Assembly (NCBI GenBank): GCA_964542535.1
Contig: CAZIUE010000008.1
Location: forward strand, 1-64,000
Reading direction: 5' to 3'
DNA from: Pseudopelobacter sp964542535
GTDB taxonomy: Bacteria; Desulfobacterota; Desulfuromonadia; Geobacterales; Pseudopelobacteraceae
DNA length: 64,000 nt
Shown here piece by piece: positions 45,376 to 53,792 of this stretch. A program made the position numbers and the translations under genes. Numbering within the stretch: position 1 is the first letter of the stretch; every line of letters begins with the position of its first letter. The notes beneath the pieces are model-generated. The model was given only the letters and a program-made list of their open reading frames with translations, did not search any database and was not told the origin of the DNA.

Positions 45376-46518
45376 TTAAGCCAGACACTTTACAACGGCA
45401 TCGCGGAAAATAGCAATCTCATCGTTGGTGGTGAACCATCCGGGGCTGACCCGCACGGTTCCGGCGGGATAGGTGCCCAGGGTGCGGTGGGCCAGGGGGG
45501 CGCAGTGCAGGCCGGCGCGCACGGCGATGCCGAAGCGCTGGTCGAGCATGAAGGCCAGGCTGGCGGGGTCGGTTCCCGCCAGGGTAAAGGAGAGCAGGCC
45601 GCCGCGTGCGGCCGGAGGCGGGCCGTGGATAGTGATACCGGGCAGCGGCGCCAGGAGGCGGTGCGCCTCACCGGCCAAATCCCGCTCCCTGCGGCCGATG
45701 GCGTCAACCCCTTGGGCCAGGACGAACTCCACGCCGGCCAGGAGGCCGGCAATACCGGACAGGTTGTGGGTTCCTGCCTCGAACCCGTCGGGGAGCAGGT
45801 CCGGCTGCTCCTCGCTGGAGGTGCCGCCACCGGTCCCGCCGGCCAGCAACGGCCTGATGCCGACCCCTTCGGCGACGTAGAGGAACCCGGTGCCCTGGGG
45901 CCCCAGCAATCCCTTGTGCCCCGGCGCGGCCAGCAGATCCACCCCCAGGCCGACCACATCGATGGGGATCGAACCGGCCGACTGGGCCGCGTCCATCAGG
46001 AACAGTGCCCCGGCTTCGCGGGCGATGGCGGCCAGGCGTTCCACCGGCTGGACGGCGCCGCAGACGTTGGAGACATGCCCCACCGCCAGCATGCGGGTAG
46101 CGGGCCGCACCGCCCGCTTCACATCGTCAGGGTCCACCAGGCCGCTGGCTGCCGCCGGCACGACGGTCAGGTCGAGCCCCTGGTCGCGCAACCGGTACAG
46201 CGGCCGCAGCAACGAATTGTGTTCCATGCTGGTGGTAACGACGTGGTCGCCCGGCCCGAGGGTGCCCAGCAGGGCCATATTGAGTGCCTCGGTTGCGCTG
46301 TGGGTGAAGATCACCCGCGACGAGTCGGGGATGGAGCAGAGGCGGGCAACGGCCTCCCGGGCCTTGAAGAGCAGGCGGGATGCTTCCAGGGAGCGACTGT
46401 GCCCCCCCCGCCCCGGCGAGGCGCCGATGTGGCGCATGGCGTGCATGACCTCCCGGTAGACGCTCTCGGGCTTGGGGTAGGAGGTGGCGGCGTTATCCAG
46501 GTAGAGGGAGGGTTTCAC
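45376..46518 (-). CDS. Cysteine desulfurase family aminotransferase (NifS/SufS-like)
   Basis: A 380-residue PLP enzyme that mobilises sulfur from cysteine. Visible are SLYLDNAATSYPKPESVYR, TTSMEHNSLLRPL (PLP-stacking His), LFLMDAAQSAG (PLP Asp), APGHKGLLGPQGTGFLYV (Schiff-base Lys) and RAGLHCAPLAH (catalytic Cys loop). It resembles the standalone family often found outside isc/suf operons (TIGR01977-like). The GTG at 46518 overlaps the preceding beta-helix lipoprotein stop as GTGA. Coupling to a lipoprotein and a diguanylate cyclase is unexpected for iron-sulfur assembly. Confidence 0.92.
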   Translation of the reverse strand: MKPSLYLDNAATSYPKPESVYREVMHAMRHIGASPGRGGHSRSLEASRLLFKAREAVARLCSIPDSSRVIFTHSATEALNMALLGTLGPGDHVVTTSMEHNSLLRPLYRLRDQGLDLTVVPAAASGLVDPDDVKRAVRPATRMLAVGHVSNVCGAVQPVERLAAIAREAGALFLMDAAQSAGSIPIDVVGLGVDLLAAPGHKGLLGPQGTGFLYVAEGVGIRPLLAGGTGGGTSSEEQPDLLPDGFEAGTHNLSGIAGLLAGVEFVLAQGVDAIGRRERDLAGEAHRLLAPLPGITIHGPPPAARGGLLSFTLAGTDPASLAFMLDQRFGIAVRAGLHCAPLAHRTLGTYPAGTVRVSPGWFTTNDEIAIFRDAVVKCLA

Positions 46519-47762
46519 GTCGGATCGTCCGGGCGCATCGTCAGCCAGGGGAAAAACTCCACGCTGCCGCGGCGGCGATCTGTGGCGCCGTCCAGGAGCT
46601 TCCCGGCAATGGAGGACTCCTGGCCGCTGCCCCACCAGTTCCCCACGGCGGTCACGCGATCATGCCCGCTGACGGCCAGGTTGTAGCCGCTGTTGTTCTC
46701 GAAGGCACTGTCCCAGACCAGGCAGCGGCCGTCATCGACCCGCATGCCGTCGCCGGCGGTGCCGGAAAACAGGCATCCCCGGACCCTGAGGCGCGACGAA
46801 ACCAGATCCAGCCCCACGCCGCGGTTGGCGGTGAAGCGCGACCCGGAGATACGCCCCTCGCTCCCCTCCAGGCGGGCGCCGGCAGTCCCGTTGGCGATGA
46901 GGCGGCAGGAGCTGACGGCGATCCGGCAGTCGAGCGCGGTCAGGCCGCCCTGGCGGTTTTCCGCCAGGGTGACGCCATGCAGGACCAGGCTGCCGCCACG
47001 GACGACCATGCCGCGCTGGTTGTTGTTCACGCTCCCCTCCCGCAGGTCCAGTTCGCTGTCACGGACATCCAGTCCGGTCTCGCAGTCGCTGACGGAACTC
47101 CTGGTCAGGCTCGCGCCGCTGTCCCGGAGCAGGAGTCCCACCGTGCAGCGGCTGACGGAGAGGTCGGTGGCGGAAAAGGTCGAAAAGCCGGCTTCGATTC
47201 CCGTTCCGGCCCCCTCGATGCGCAGATGGTCCAGCTGGTTGCGCTTCTCGCTGGACAGCAGCAGAATCCCCCCCCACTCTCCCCGCTGGTGGCGTACGCT
47301 GTTGGGGGCGAACAGCACCGGTCTCCCGGGCGCGCCATCGCAGTGCAGCCTGCCCATGACCACCAGGCGGGGGGCCTGCCGCGACAGAGCCGACGTCATG
47401 AACCGCACCACCGTGCCCGCTTCGACGCGCACGGTGGCCTGCGGAGCGATCACCAGGTATCCCCGCACCAGTACGGTCCCGCTCCAGACCACATCTTCGG
47501 TTATGGTGGCGTTCTCATAGCTGTAATCCCCCTGGCTGACCACCGGCCGGGCCTCCGGGTATGCCGGGGAAGCGGCCGGGGCGGGCGTCGGCCGCACAGG
47601 GGGGAGTGTCTCCGGCACAGCCGCGGGAGCGGCGGACACCACCTCCCTGGCCGACAGCGGTCTCTCCCCGGCGTGGATCAGGGTACAACCGGACAGGAGC
47701 GCGGCACACAGGAGGCAGACCAGCAGGAACGGGTTGATGTGGTTGGGAGACTGACTGATCAA
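46515..47762 (-). CDS. Beta-helix (pectin-lyase-like) lipoprotein
   Basis: A protein of about 415 residues. A lipoprotein signal (FLLVCLLCAALLSGC) is followed by a Pro/Ala-rich linker to about residue 75, then a right-handed parallel beta-helix: strands of about 22 residues such as DSGASLTRSSVSDCETGLDV, RDSELDLREGSVNNNQRGMV and NGTAGARLEGSEGRISGSRF. It ends with a NWWGSG motif common in NosD/CASH proteins. The TTG at 47762 overlaps the cyclase stop as TTGA with GGAGG 9 nt upstream; the ATG at 47771 is only 1 nt from that site, so TTG is preferred. It may bind or modify surface glycans. Confidence 0.75.
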   Translation of the reverse strand: MISQSPNHINPFLLVCLLCAALLSGCTLIHAGERPLSAREVVSAAPAAVPETLPPVRPTPAPAASPAYPEARPVVSQGDYSYENATITEDVVWSGTVLVRGYLVIAPQATVRVEAGTVVRFMTSALSRQAPRLVVMGRLHCDGAPGRPVLFAPNSVRHQRGEWGGILLLSSEKRNQLDHLRIEGAGTGIEAGFSTFSATDLSVSRCTVGLLLRDSGASLTRSSVSDCETGLDVRDSELDLREGSVNNNQRGMVVRGGSLVLHGVTLAENRQGGLTALDCRIAVSSCRLIANGTAGARLEGSEGRISGSRFTANRGVGLDLVSSRLRVRGCLFSGTAGDGMRVDDGRCLVWDSAFENNSGYNLAVSGHDRVTAVGNWWGSGQESSIAGKLLDGATDRRRGSVEFFPWLTMRPDDPT

Positions 47763-48826
47763 ACGGCACATTCCTCCGCCATGAGCACGCGGTTTCGGCC
47801 GGCCCGCTTGGCCTGGTAGAGCAACTGGTCGGCCATGGCCAGAAGGGTCATGGAACAGGCCGCGTCGCGGGGAAAGCAGGAGATGCCCACGCTCACCGTC
47901 ACCGGCCTGTCGCCCGGAGCCCGCAGGAGCTTCCTGCTCTCCGCCATGACCCGCTGCCGGATGCGTTCGGCCACCTTGTGGGCGCTGGCCAGGTCCGTGT
48001 CCGGCAGGATCACCACGAACTCCTCGCCGCCGTAGCGGAAGGCGAAATCGATGCTGCGCAGAGTCCTGCGCAAGACCCGCCCGATGGTGGCCAGGATGCG
48101 GTCTCCCAGGTGATGGCCGTGGGTGTCGTTGAACAGCTTGAAGTTGTCCACATCGATCATCATCAGGGAGAAGGGAAGCCCCTCCCGGTGGGCGCGCTCA
48201 TACTCCTGGGGGAGGACCTTGTCGAAATAGCGCCGGTTGTTCAGGCCGGTGAGAGAATCGTTGATGGCCAGCTGGTGGGTTTCCTCGTGAAACTTGGCGT
48301 TTTCGATGGATATGGCGGCAAAGGAGGCAAGCACCAGGATCTGGGAGATGCGGTTCTTGTCGAAAAAGCGCGGTATGAAATCGTCCAGGCAGAGCAGCCC
48401 CTGGATGGAACTCTTGGAAACCAGCGGCACCGACACCAGGGAGCGGCTCTTGCCGTGGGCGATCAGCTCTTCCTCCGGCACCGGGCAGGTCTCCGTGTCC
48501 TCCACGTAGAAGACCTCGTTGTTCCTGAGCAGCCGGTCCGTCAGCCCTCCCGGCGTCACCGTCCAGACCGGACGCGGCGTACGCTCAGCATCCAGCCCGG
48601 CATGGGCGCGCAGCAGCATGCGGCCGTTGCGCTTGTCGTACAGAGCCAGCCTCCCCACCGGCATCTCCATGAAATCCATGGCGCCCTTCAAAATGGTCTG
48701 TGTCAGGGGCTCCAGCTCAAGGGAGGAAATGGAAGCCTGGGCCACGTTGAGCAGGTCGTTCAAGGCCCGCACCTGTCCCTTCAACTCATAGGACTTGCAC
48801 TTGTCGCAATCGGTTACCGCTGACAT
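47759..48826 (-). CDS. GAF-GGDEF diguanylate cyclase
   Basis: A 355-residue cytoplasmic enzyme making c-di-GMP from GTP. An N-terminal Cys pair (DCDKCKSYELK) precedes a GAF domain (about 30-180) and a GGDEF domain (about 195-350). The active site is RYGGEEFVV; the metal Asp lies in MIDVDNFKLFND. The guanine-specificity residue is the canonical Asp (GHHLGD), and an RxxD inhibitory I-site (RSID) stands exactly five residues before GGEEF, so product feedback is expected. The ATG at 48826 is favoured by its ribosome site over the ATG at 48889. It is the first of a three-gene coupled unit. Confidence 0.9.
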   Translation of the reverse strand: MSAVTDCDKCKSYELKGQVRALNDLLNVAQASISSLELEPLTQTILKGAMDFMEMPVGRLALYDKRNGRMLLRAHAGLDAERTPRPVWTVTPGGLTDRLLRNNEVFYVEDTETCPVPEEELIAHGKSRSLVSVPLVSKSSIQGLLCLDDFIPRFFDKNRISQILVLASFAAISIENAKFHEETHQLAINDSLTGLNNRRYFDKVLPQEYERAHREGLPFSLMMIDVDNFKLFNDTHGHHLGDRILATIGRVLRRTLRSIDFAFRYGGEEFVVILPDTDLASAHKVAERIRQRVMAESRKLLRAPGDRPVTVSVGISCFPRDAACSMTLLAMADQLLYQAKRAGRNRVLMAEECAV

Positions 48827-49007
48827 CGTTTCGCCTGCTCCTCCATACGTATCGAGATTCCTTTCTAGCACATTTGGGATTTCATGCAAATATTTTAAAC
48901 TTGCCGCCGTTTTTTAGGGTATTGCCTCATGAAACCGGGGCCATCCGCGGGGAACACGCGCTTTCCCATGTGCAATCAGATGCTTAGAGTTTATGCTATC
49001 AATTCTG

Positions 49008-49036
49008 TTGACACGACATATATGTTGTGGTTAATT
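49008..49036 (+). promoter_or_regulatory. nrdJ promoter
   Basis: TTGACA (49008-49013), a 17-nt spacer and TTAATT (49031-49036). The -35 is perfect, the -10 weak. The spacer is filled by an 18-bp palindrome, which suggests repression. Confidence 0.5.
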
Positions 49037-49062
49037 CCCATTCGTCTACAAAATATTGTGTA
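49012..49062. promoter_or_regulatory. Two NrdR-box-like palindromes upstream of nrdJ
   Basis: Box 1 (49012-49029) is CACGACATATATGTTGTG, palindromic except for one pair. Box 2 (49047-49062) is TACAAAATATTGTGTA. Both have the A/T core with CAC/GTG-like ends of NrdR boxes, usually paired and about three helical turns apart; here the centres are 34 bp apart. Box 1 overlaps the promoter spacer. I saw no cobalamin riboswitch in this leader. The rest of 48827-49144 is unremarkable. Confidence 0.4.
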
Positions 49063-49144
49063 AACCCCATTGACGGAGAGCACCGCGTCCCTGCCACGAT
49101 TCCAGGTGACGCTGCCTTCCGTTCCCGCCGCAGGAGGAGCCCCC

Positions 49145-51367
49145 ATGAAAAAAGAGAAAACATCCCCGACACAGCCCCAGTTATCGAAAAATGCCCAGAC
49201 CGTGCTGGAAAAGCGGTACCTGCGACGGGGGCCTGACGGCGCGACCCTGGAAACCCCGGCCGACATGTTCCGCCGGGTGGCCGACACCATCGCGGCGGCC
49301 GACCGCTCCTTCGACGGGAAGGCGGACACCGCGACTCTGGGTGAGACCTTCTACCGCATGATGACCAGCCTGGAGTTCCTGCCCAACTCCCCCACCCTGA
49401 TGAACGCCGGTCGCGAACTGGGGCAGCTCTCGGCCTGTTTCGTGCTGCCGGTGGGAGACTCCATGGAGGAGATCTTCGACGCGGTCAAGTACACTGCCCT
49501 GATCCACAAATCCGGCGGCGGCACCGGCTTTTCCTTCTCCCGCCTGCGACCGGCCAACGACATGGTCAGCTCCACCACCGGCATCTCCAGCGGCCCGCTC
49601 TCCTTCATGCGGGTCTTCGACGTGGCCACCGAGACCATCAAGCAGGGGGGGACGCGGCGCGGGGCCAACATGGCGATCCTCAGGGTCGATCATCCCGACA
49701 TCGTGGACTTCATCATGTGCAAGGCCGACCAGAAGCAGTTGAACAACTTCAACATCTCCGTCGGCCTGACCGAGAAGTTCATGCAGGCGGTGGAGCGGGA
49801 CGAGGAGTACGCCCTGGTCAACCCGCGCAACGGCAAGCAGCACGGCACCCTGAACGCCCGCAAGGTCTTCCAGCGCATCGTCAAACAGGCCTGGGAGAAC
49901 GGCGAGCCGGGGATCGTCTTTTTGGACCGTCTGAACCGCGACAACCCCACCCCCCAGGTGGGAGAAATCGAATCAACCAACCCCTGCGGCGAGCAGCCGC
50001 TGCTCCCCTACGAATCCTGCAACCTGGGCTCCATCAACCTGGGCAAATTCGTCACCGACGGGGCCATCGACTGGAACCGGCTGAAGGAGACGATCCGCAA
50101 CGCCGTGCACTTCCTTGACAACGTCATCGAAGCCAACAGCTACCCGCTCCCCCAGATCCACGACATGACCCACTCCAACCGCAAGATCGGCCTGGGGGTC
50201 ATGGGATGGGCCGACATGCTGATCCTGTTGGGCATTCCCTACAGCTCTCCCGAAGCGGTAAAACTGGGCGCCAAGGTGATGAAATTCATCAACGACGAGG
50301 GGCATCAGGCCTCCCGGGAGCTGGGCACAATCCGGGGGTCCTTCCCCAACTTCAGCGGTTCGCGCTTCGACATCAGGGACGCCGAGCCGATGCGCAACGC
50401 CACGGTCACCACCATCGCCCCCACCGGCACCATCTCCATCATCGCCAATGCCTCCTCGGGAGTAGAGCCGCTCTTCGCCGTCTCCTACATCCGCACCGTC
50501 ATGGACAACAACGTGCTGGTGGAGGTCAATCCCCAGTTCGAGCGCATCGCCCGGGAGCGGGGCTTCTACTCCGAGGCGCTGATGAAGCGCATCGCCGAGC
50601 ACGGCACGGTGCAGGACATCCCCGAGGTGCCCCTGGACGTGCGGGAGCTGTTCGTCACCGCCCACGACATCACCCCCGACAACCACATCCAGATGCAGGC
50701 CGCCTTCCAGCAGCACACCGATAACGCCGTCTCCAAGACCGTCAACTTCCCCAACTCGGCCACCATCGAGGATGTGGAGAACGTCTACCGGCTGGCCTAC
50801 CAGACCGGCTGCAAGGGAGTCACCATCTACCGTGACGGCTCCCGTGACGAACAGGTGCTCACCACCGCCAGGAAGGAGGAGGCCGCTCCGGCAGTGGAAG
50901 AGAGGAAAGCGGTCAAGCGCGACCGGCCCAAGTCCCTCAGGGGGAGCACCCACCAGATGCAGACCGGCTGCGGCCCGCTGTACGTCACCATCAACGAGGA
51001 CAGAAACGGCCTGTTCGAGCTCTTCACCACCATGGGCAAGGCAGGCGGCTGCGCCGCCTCCCAGAGCGAGGCCATCGGCCGCATGGTCTCCCTGGCCTGG
51101 CGCAGCGGAGTCCAGGCCCGCCAGGTGGTCAAGCAGCTCATGGGCATCTCCTGCCACTGCCCCTCCGGCTTCGGCGACAACCGGGTGCTCTCCTGTGCCG
51201 ATGCCGTGGCCAAGGCGATCCAGACCCATCTGATGGAGAGGGGGTACGACATGAGCGCCGTCACCGCCCGCCAGGAGCGGGGCGCCTGTCCCGAATGCGG
51301 CGGCGTGGTCGAGCACGAGGGGGGCTGTTCCGTCTGCCACGCCTGCGGCTATTCAGAATGCGCGTAG
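49145..51367 (+). CDS. nrdJ: Adenosylcobalamin-dependent (class II) ribonucleotide reductase
   Basis: A 740-residue enzyme reducing ribonucleotides to deoxyribonucleotides with B12, usable with or without oxygen. Active-site motifs are EFLPNSPTLMNAG, LSACFVLPVGDSMEEIF, NPCGEQPLLPYESCNLGSIN and ATVTTIAPTGTISIIANASS. The C-terminal 100 residues form a Zn-finger extension (CPECGGVV, CSVCHACGYSEC), as in NrdJ of the TIGR02504 type, where the shuttle cysteines lie. The ATG at 49145 has AGGAGG 8 nt upstream, preferred over 49070. The only RNR in the window. Confidence 0.96.
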   Translation: MKKEKTSPTQPQLSKNAQTVLEKRYLRRGPDGATLETPADMFRRVADTIAAADRSFDGKADTATLGETFYRMMTSLEFLPNSPTLMNAGRELGQLSACFVLPVGDSMEEIFDAVKYTALIHKSGGGTGFSFSRLRPANDMVSSTTGISSGPLSFMRVFDVATETIKQGGTRRGANMAILRVDHPDIVDFIMCKADQKQLNNFNISVGLTEKFMQAVERDEEYALVNPRNGKQHGTLNARKVFQRIVKQAWENGEPGIVFLDRLNRDNPTPQVGEIESTNPCGEQPLLPYESCNLGSINLGKFVTDGAIDWNRLKETIRNAVHFLDNVIEANSYPLPQIHDMTHSNRKIGLGVMGWADMLILLGIPYSSPEAVKLGAKVMKFINDEGHQASRELGTIRGSFPNFSGSRFDIRDAEPMRNATVTTIAPTGTISIIANASSGVEPLFAVSYIRTVMDNNVLVEVNPQFERIARERGFYSEALMKRIAEHGTVQDIPEVPLDVRELFVTAHDITPDNHIQMQAAFQQHTDNAVSKTVNFPNSATIEDVENVYRLAYQTGCKGVTIYRDGSRDEQVLTTARKEEAAPAVEERKAVKRDRPKSLRGSTHQMQTGCGPLYVTINEDRNGLFELFTTMGKAGGCAASQSEAIGRMVSLAWRSGVQARQVVKQLMGISCHCPSGFGDNRVLSCADAVAKAIQTHLMERGYDMSAVTARQERGACPECGGVVEHEGGCSVCHACGYSECA

Positions 51368-51390
51368 TCTTCCACGCTCCCTGACACCAT

Positions 51391-51432
51391 CTGCCCCTGT
51401 CGCCTCCCCTCACCGGGTGGAGGCAGGGGCAG
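51391..51432 (+). terminator. Hairpin after nrdJ
   Basis: CTGCCCCTG...CCTCC pairs with GGAGGCAGGGGCAG (51391-51407 with 51419-51432, 3-nt bulge), 24 nt after the nrdJ stop. It is followed only by TGTCGTTTG, so it may stabilise or weakly terminate the transcript. Confidence 0.5.
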
Positions 51433-51503
51433 TGTCGTTTGAGAACGGCTAGTTACGGCCTGCCCGGCAGACAGTTAGACTTGGATTTGCAAGGATATAT
51501 TTC

Positions 51504-52964
51504 ATGAATATTTACTTCACTGATTACTTCAATGTCTCAGAAGACGATTTGCGAAATTATGGTGCCTTCAATATTTCTCTAATCAATGACCTGCCGGTGT
51601 TTATTGATCCCTTTTTGCTGTTTAGTAGCGATAAGCCAGAATATCAGAAGCTTCATAATGAAATGATTAGGTACCTGACCTTCCTTAAAGAAATGTCAGA
51701 AAGAGGCAAAATTTCGACGGGTTTACTACGACAGTGGTTTCTCTTTCCTGAGGTAAAACAAAATTGGCTTGGCTACAGCAAAGTTGGAAATGGTGGCGCT
51801 GGTCTCGGTTCCGGGTTTGCAGTTGCTTTAAATGATAATTTATCTTCTATATTCAATAACTTTGGTTCAGAAAAGATCACTCAAAGCAGCCACCTTGAAA
51901 AGCTGTGCTTAATCAGGGATGGGGTTGGGAAAGACTGCATCAGTGATTTCACTACCAACCTGATCAAAGGATTTCTCTGTGAATATACAGAGGCTTTTTC
52001 TACTCAATATTTAGATGAAAGACGAACAAAATCAGTTCTGGTGAGCCATGCAGAATTTAATTACCAAACTAGACGGTGGGTCAGCAAAAAATTCAGACTT
52101 CCATATATTGATGGAGATTTTGTCCTATTAACTCCCAAGGAGATACTTACCAAGGACGACGCTTGGATCAATAAACATGACATTATTGGAGATTTCGATG
52201 AAATCGTTGATTCAATACCAAACCTTGATTTGAGAGCCCAGATAAATGAGTACCTTCTTCGGCGAATCCCCGAGAACGCAAAGCAGAAAGAAATAAACGA
52301 AGCAATTTCTCGGACCCTTCTGAAATTTCCAGAACTGATTGACCGTTATATAAGGTACAAAGAAGACAACAGAGACAAGGCGGTGGCATTAAGCGAAGAA
52401 AAGATTAAAGAAACTGAAGTCGTATTTATTCGGCAGGTAACTACGCTTGTAGAGGAATTGCGCAAAGACGGCAATTTTTACAAATCACCGACAGACACAC
52501 ACGAAGAGGCCTATCAAAGAGTTCTATTTCTAAAACAAGTTATTGAGAATAACGACGGGTATAGAATCTTTTACATCAATGGTAAGCCAGTAAAACGTGA
52601 AGCAGATCTTCAACTTATGTTTAGGCTAACCTGGTTCGCCTCAGAGGACGATGTAAATGCTGAAGTAAATAATGGTCGAGGGCCAGTTGACTACAAAATC
52701 TCACGCGGTTCAAATGACAACACGCTCGTTGAATTTAAGCTTGCTAGCAACTCAAAATTAAAACAAAACATTGCAAAACAGGTAGAGGTTTATAAAGCAG
52801 CAAATCAGACAAAGAAATCAATAAAAGTAATACTATATTTTTCAGAAGAAGAACTTGACAGGGTGAAAAAGGTGATGAAGGAACTAAAAATTGAAGAGAG
52901 CAATGAATTCGTCCTTATAGACGCTCAGGCTACTAATAAACCATCAGGTTCAAATGCAAAATAA
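51504..52964 (+). CDS. Uncharacterised PD-(D/E)XK-fold nuclease, singleton on an AT-rich island
   Basis: A 486-residue protein with no signal or membrane segment. The N-terminal 130 residues (YGAFNISLINDLPVFIDPFL) look like a distinct conserved domain; the middle is helical and charged. The C-terminal 120 residues show a full PD-(D/E)XK series: Glu366 (READLQLMF), Asp396 (GPVDYK), Glu410-x-Lys412 (VEFKLA) and Gln426-x3-Tyr430 (QVEVY), the RecB-type arrangement. GC is far below the neighbours and codon use is AT-rich, so it was probably acquired. SD AAGGA is about 10 nt before the ATG. It sits between nrdJ and repeat debris plus a toxin-antitoxin pair. A single-gene defence function is plausible but unproven. 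Confidence 0.72.
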   Translation: MNIYFTDYFNVSEDDLRNYGAFNISLINDLPVFIDPFLLFSSDKPEYQKLHNEMIRYLTFLKEMSERGKISTGLLRQWFLFPEVKQNWLGYSKVGNGGAGLGSGFAVALNDNLSSIFNNFGSEKITQSSHLEKLCLIRDGVGKDCISDFTTNLIKGFLCEYTEAFSTQYLDERRTKSVLVSHAEFNYQTRRWVSKKFRLPYIDGDFVLLTPKEILTKDDAWINKHDIIGDFDEIVDSIPNLDLRAQINEYLLRRIPENAKQKEINEAISRTLLKFPELIDRYIRYKEDNRDKAVALSEEKIKETEVVFIRQVTTLVEELRKDGNFYKSPTDTHEEAYQRVLFLKQVIENNDGYRIFYINGKPVKREADLQLMFRLTWFASEDDVNAEVNNGRGPVDYKISRGSNDNTLVEFKLASNSKLKQNIAKQVEVYKAANQTKKSIKVILYFSEEELDRVKKVMKELKIEESNEFVLIDAQATNKPSGSNAK

Positions 52965-53045
52965 ATCAAATCGGGCAAGGGGGAGCTTTTCTCTCCGTTC
53001 TTTGGGGCGGAGGGGAAAACCAGAGGAAGCCAGGAGGAAAGCCAG

Positions 53046-53086
53046 GGACACTTCCCAGTTTTTTGTGCAACCCTGGGAAGATGTCC
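53046..53086. repeat. REP-like imperfect hairpin
   Basis: GGACACTTCCCAG (53046-53058) pairs with CTGGGAAGATGTCC (53073-53086), one bulge, loop TTTTTTGTGCAACC. It lies in the 307-bp gap after the nuclease gene together with G-rich AGGGG/AGGAAGCCAGG strings. It resembles debris of a REP or short mobile repeat. Confidence 0.45.
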
Positions 53087-53118
53087 TTGGGACATAGGGG
53101 CTATGGCTCCTGATTGGG

Positions 53119-53148
53119 ACAAATTCCGGGGACACAAATTCCGGGGAC
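53119..53148. repeat. Tandem 15-bp repeat of the AAATTCCGGGGACA type
   Basis: ACAAATTCCGGGGAC is repeated exactly at 53119-53133 and 53134-53148, followed by AGTTTATTC. From memory, AATTCCGGGGACAGTTTA strings recur near REP-associated tyrosine transposase (RAYT) genes in many proteobacteria. No transposase is present here, so this would be a leftover end. Confidence 0.5.
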
Positions 53149-53170
53149 AGTTTATTCAATACGTGTCAAC

Positions 53171-53214
53171 AAAAAGGGCCGTTCCATCAGCACCCGCGCT
53201 GACGGAACGGCCCT
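53171..53214 (-). terminator. Terminator of the toxin-antitoxin operon
   Basis: AGGGCCGTTCCATCAGC pairs with GCTGACGGAACGGCCCT (17 bp, one mismatch; 53175-53191 with 53198-53214), with T5 following on the minus strand (53171-53175). About 58 nt beyond the toxin stop. Confidence 0.85.
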
Positions 53215-53271
53215 ATCGAACAAACACCCCGCCTCTCCTGGGCAGCCCGACAACCTCTCCCTATTCCGCCA

Positions 53272-53577
53272 TCAGTCGTCTTCGTTCCGCAAGCGCTTCC
53301 TCGTCCACGCCGGACTCCTGCGGCAGTCAAGGACCGCGTAGACAAAGACAGTTTCAGCTTCCAGAACATAATAGACCGCAAAGGGGAACCGCTTTGCCAG
53401 CATCCGGTAATACCCGCCGACCACGATGGGATGAATCCCCCCGAAAAATTGTAACGAATCGATATCGGCAAATAACGAATCAATGAAGTATCCGCCGAGC
53501 CCGGCGGATTGGGCTTCGTAGAAACGATACCCGCTCACCAGATCTTCCTGGGCTTCGGCAAGGATGCGAATTTTCAT
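53272..53577 (-). CDS. RelE/ParE-type toxin
   Basis: A 101-residue protein of the RelE/ParE fold. It shows MKIRILAEAQEDLVSGYRFY, GLGGYFIDSLFADIDSL, YRMLAKRFPFAVYYVLEAET and VFVYAVLDCRRSPAWTRKRL, the standard strand-helix order, ending with a basic tail. RelE members cleave mRNA at the ribosome and ParE members poison gyrase; the sequence does not decide which. The ATG overlaps the antitoxin stop as ATGA. An upstream in-frame ATG (53616) lies within the antitoxin gene. Confidence 0.88.
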   Translation of the reverse strand: MKIRILAEAQEDLVSGYRFYEAQSAGLGGYFIDSLFADIDSLQFFGGIHPIVVGGYYRMLAKRFPFAVYYVLEAETVFVYAVLDCRRSPAWTRKRLRNEDD

Positions 53578-53792
53578 TTCAGCGACTCGCGGATGTTCTC
53601 CTTGGCAACATCCCATTCAGTGAACCGGGCGTTCCCTTTATGAACATCCGCCGCGCGCGCGCCAAGCACGTCGTGGTGCCATTCAGGGATGGCCACTTCC
53701 CGCGCACGGTGGCACAGATCATCCCACAGGGTTTCCATCGCCTCAAGCTTGTCGGCAAGGCTCATCTCGTCGAGCTTTAATGCTATGCCCAT
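53574..53792 (-). CDS. Addiction-module antitoxin (TIGR02574-like)
   Basis: A 72-residue antitoxin. GIALKLDEMSLADKLEAMET followed by LWDDL is the characteristic N-terminus of the putative addiction-module component family paired with RelE/ParE toxins. PEWHHDVLGAR and FTEWDVAKENIRESLK complete it. It precedes and overlaps the toxin gene by 4 nt, as is usual. The ATG at 53792 has AAAGGA 9 nt upstream. The pair is probably autoregulated, but I did not find a clear palindromic operator in 53793-54072, a stretch with no recognisable gene beyond a 43-codon frame. Confidence 0.87.
   Translation of the reverse strand: MGIALKLDEMSLADKLEAMETLWDDLCHRAREVAIPEWHHDVLGARAADVHKGNARFTEWDVAKENIRESLK

Noticed and set aside
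48890..49144. Possible cobalamin riboswitch ahead of nrdJ
   Set aside because: No B12-box (GCCACTG-type) or long structured leader; the palindromes fit repressor sites better.
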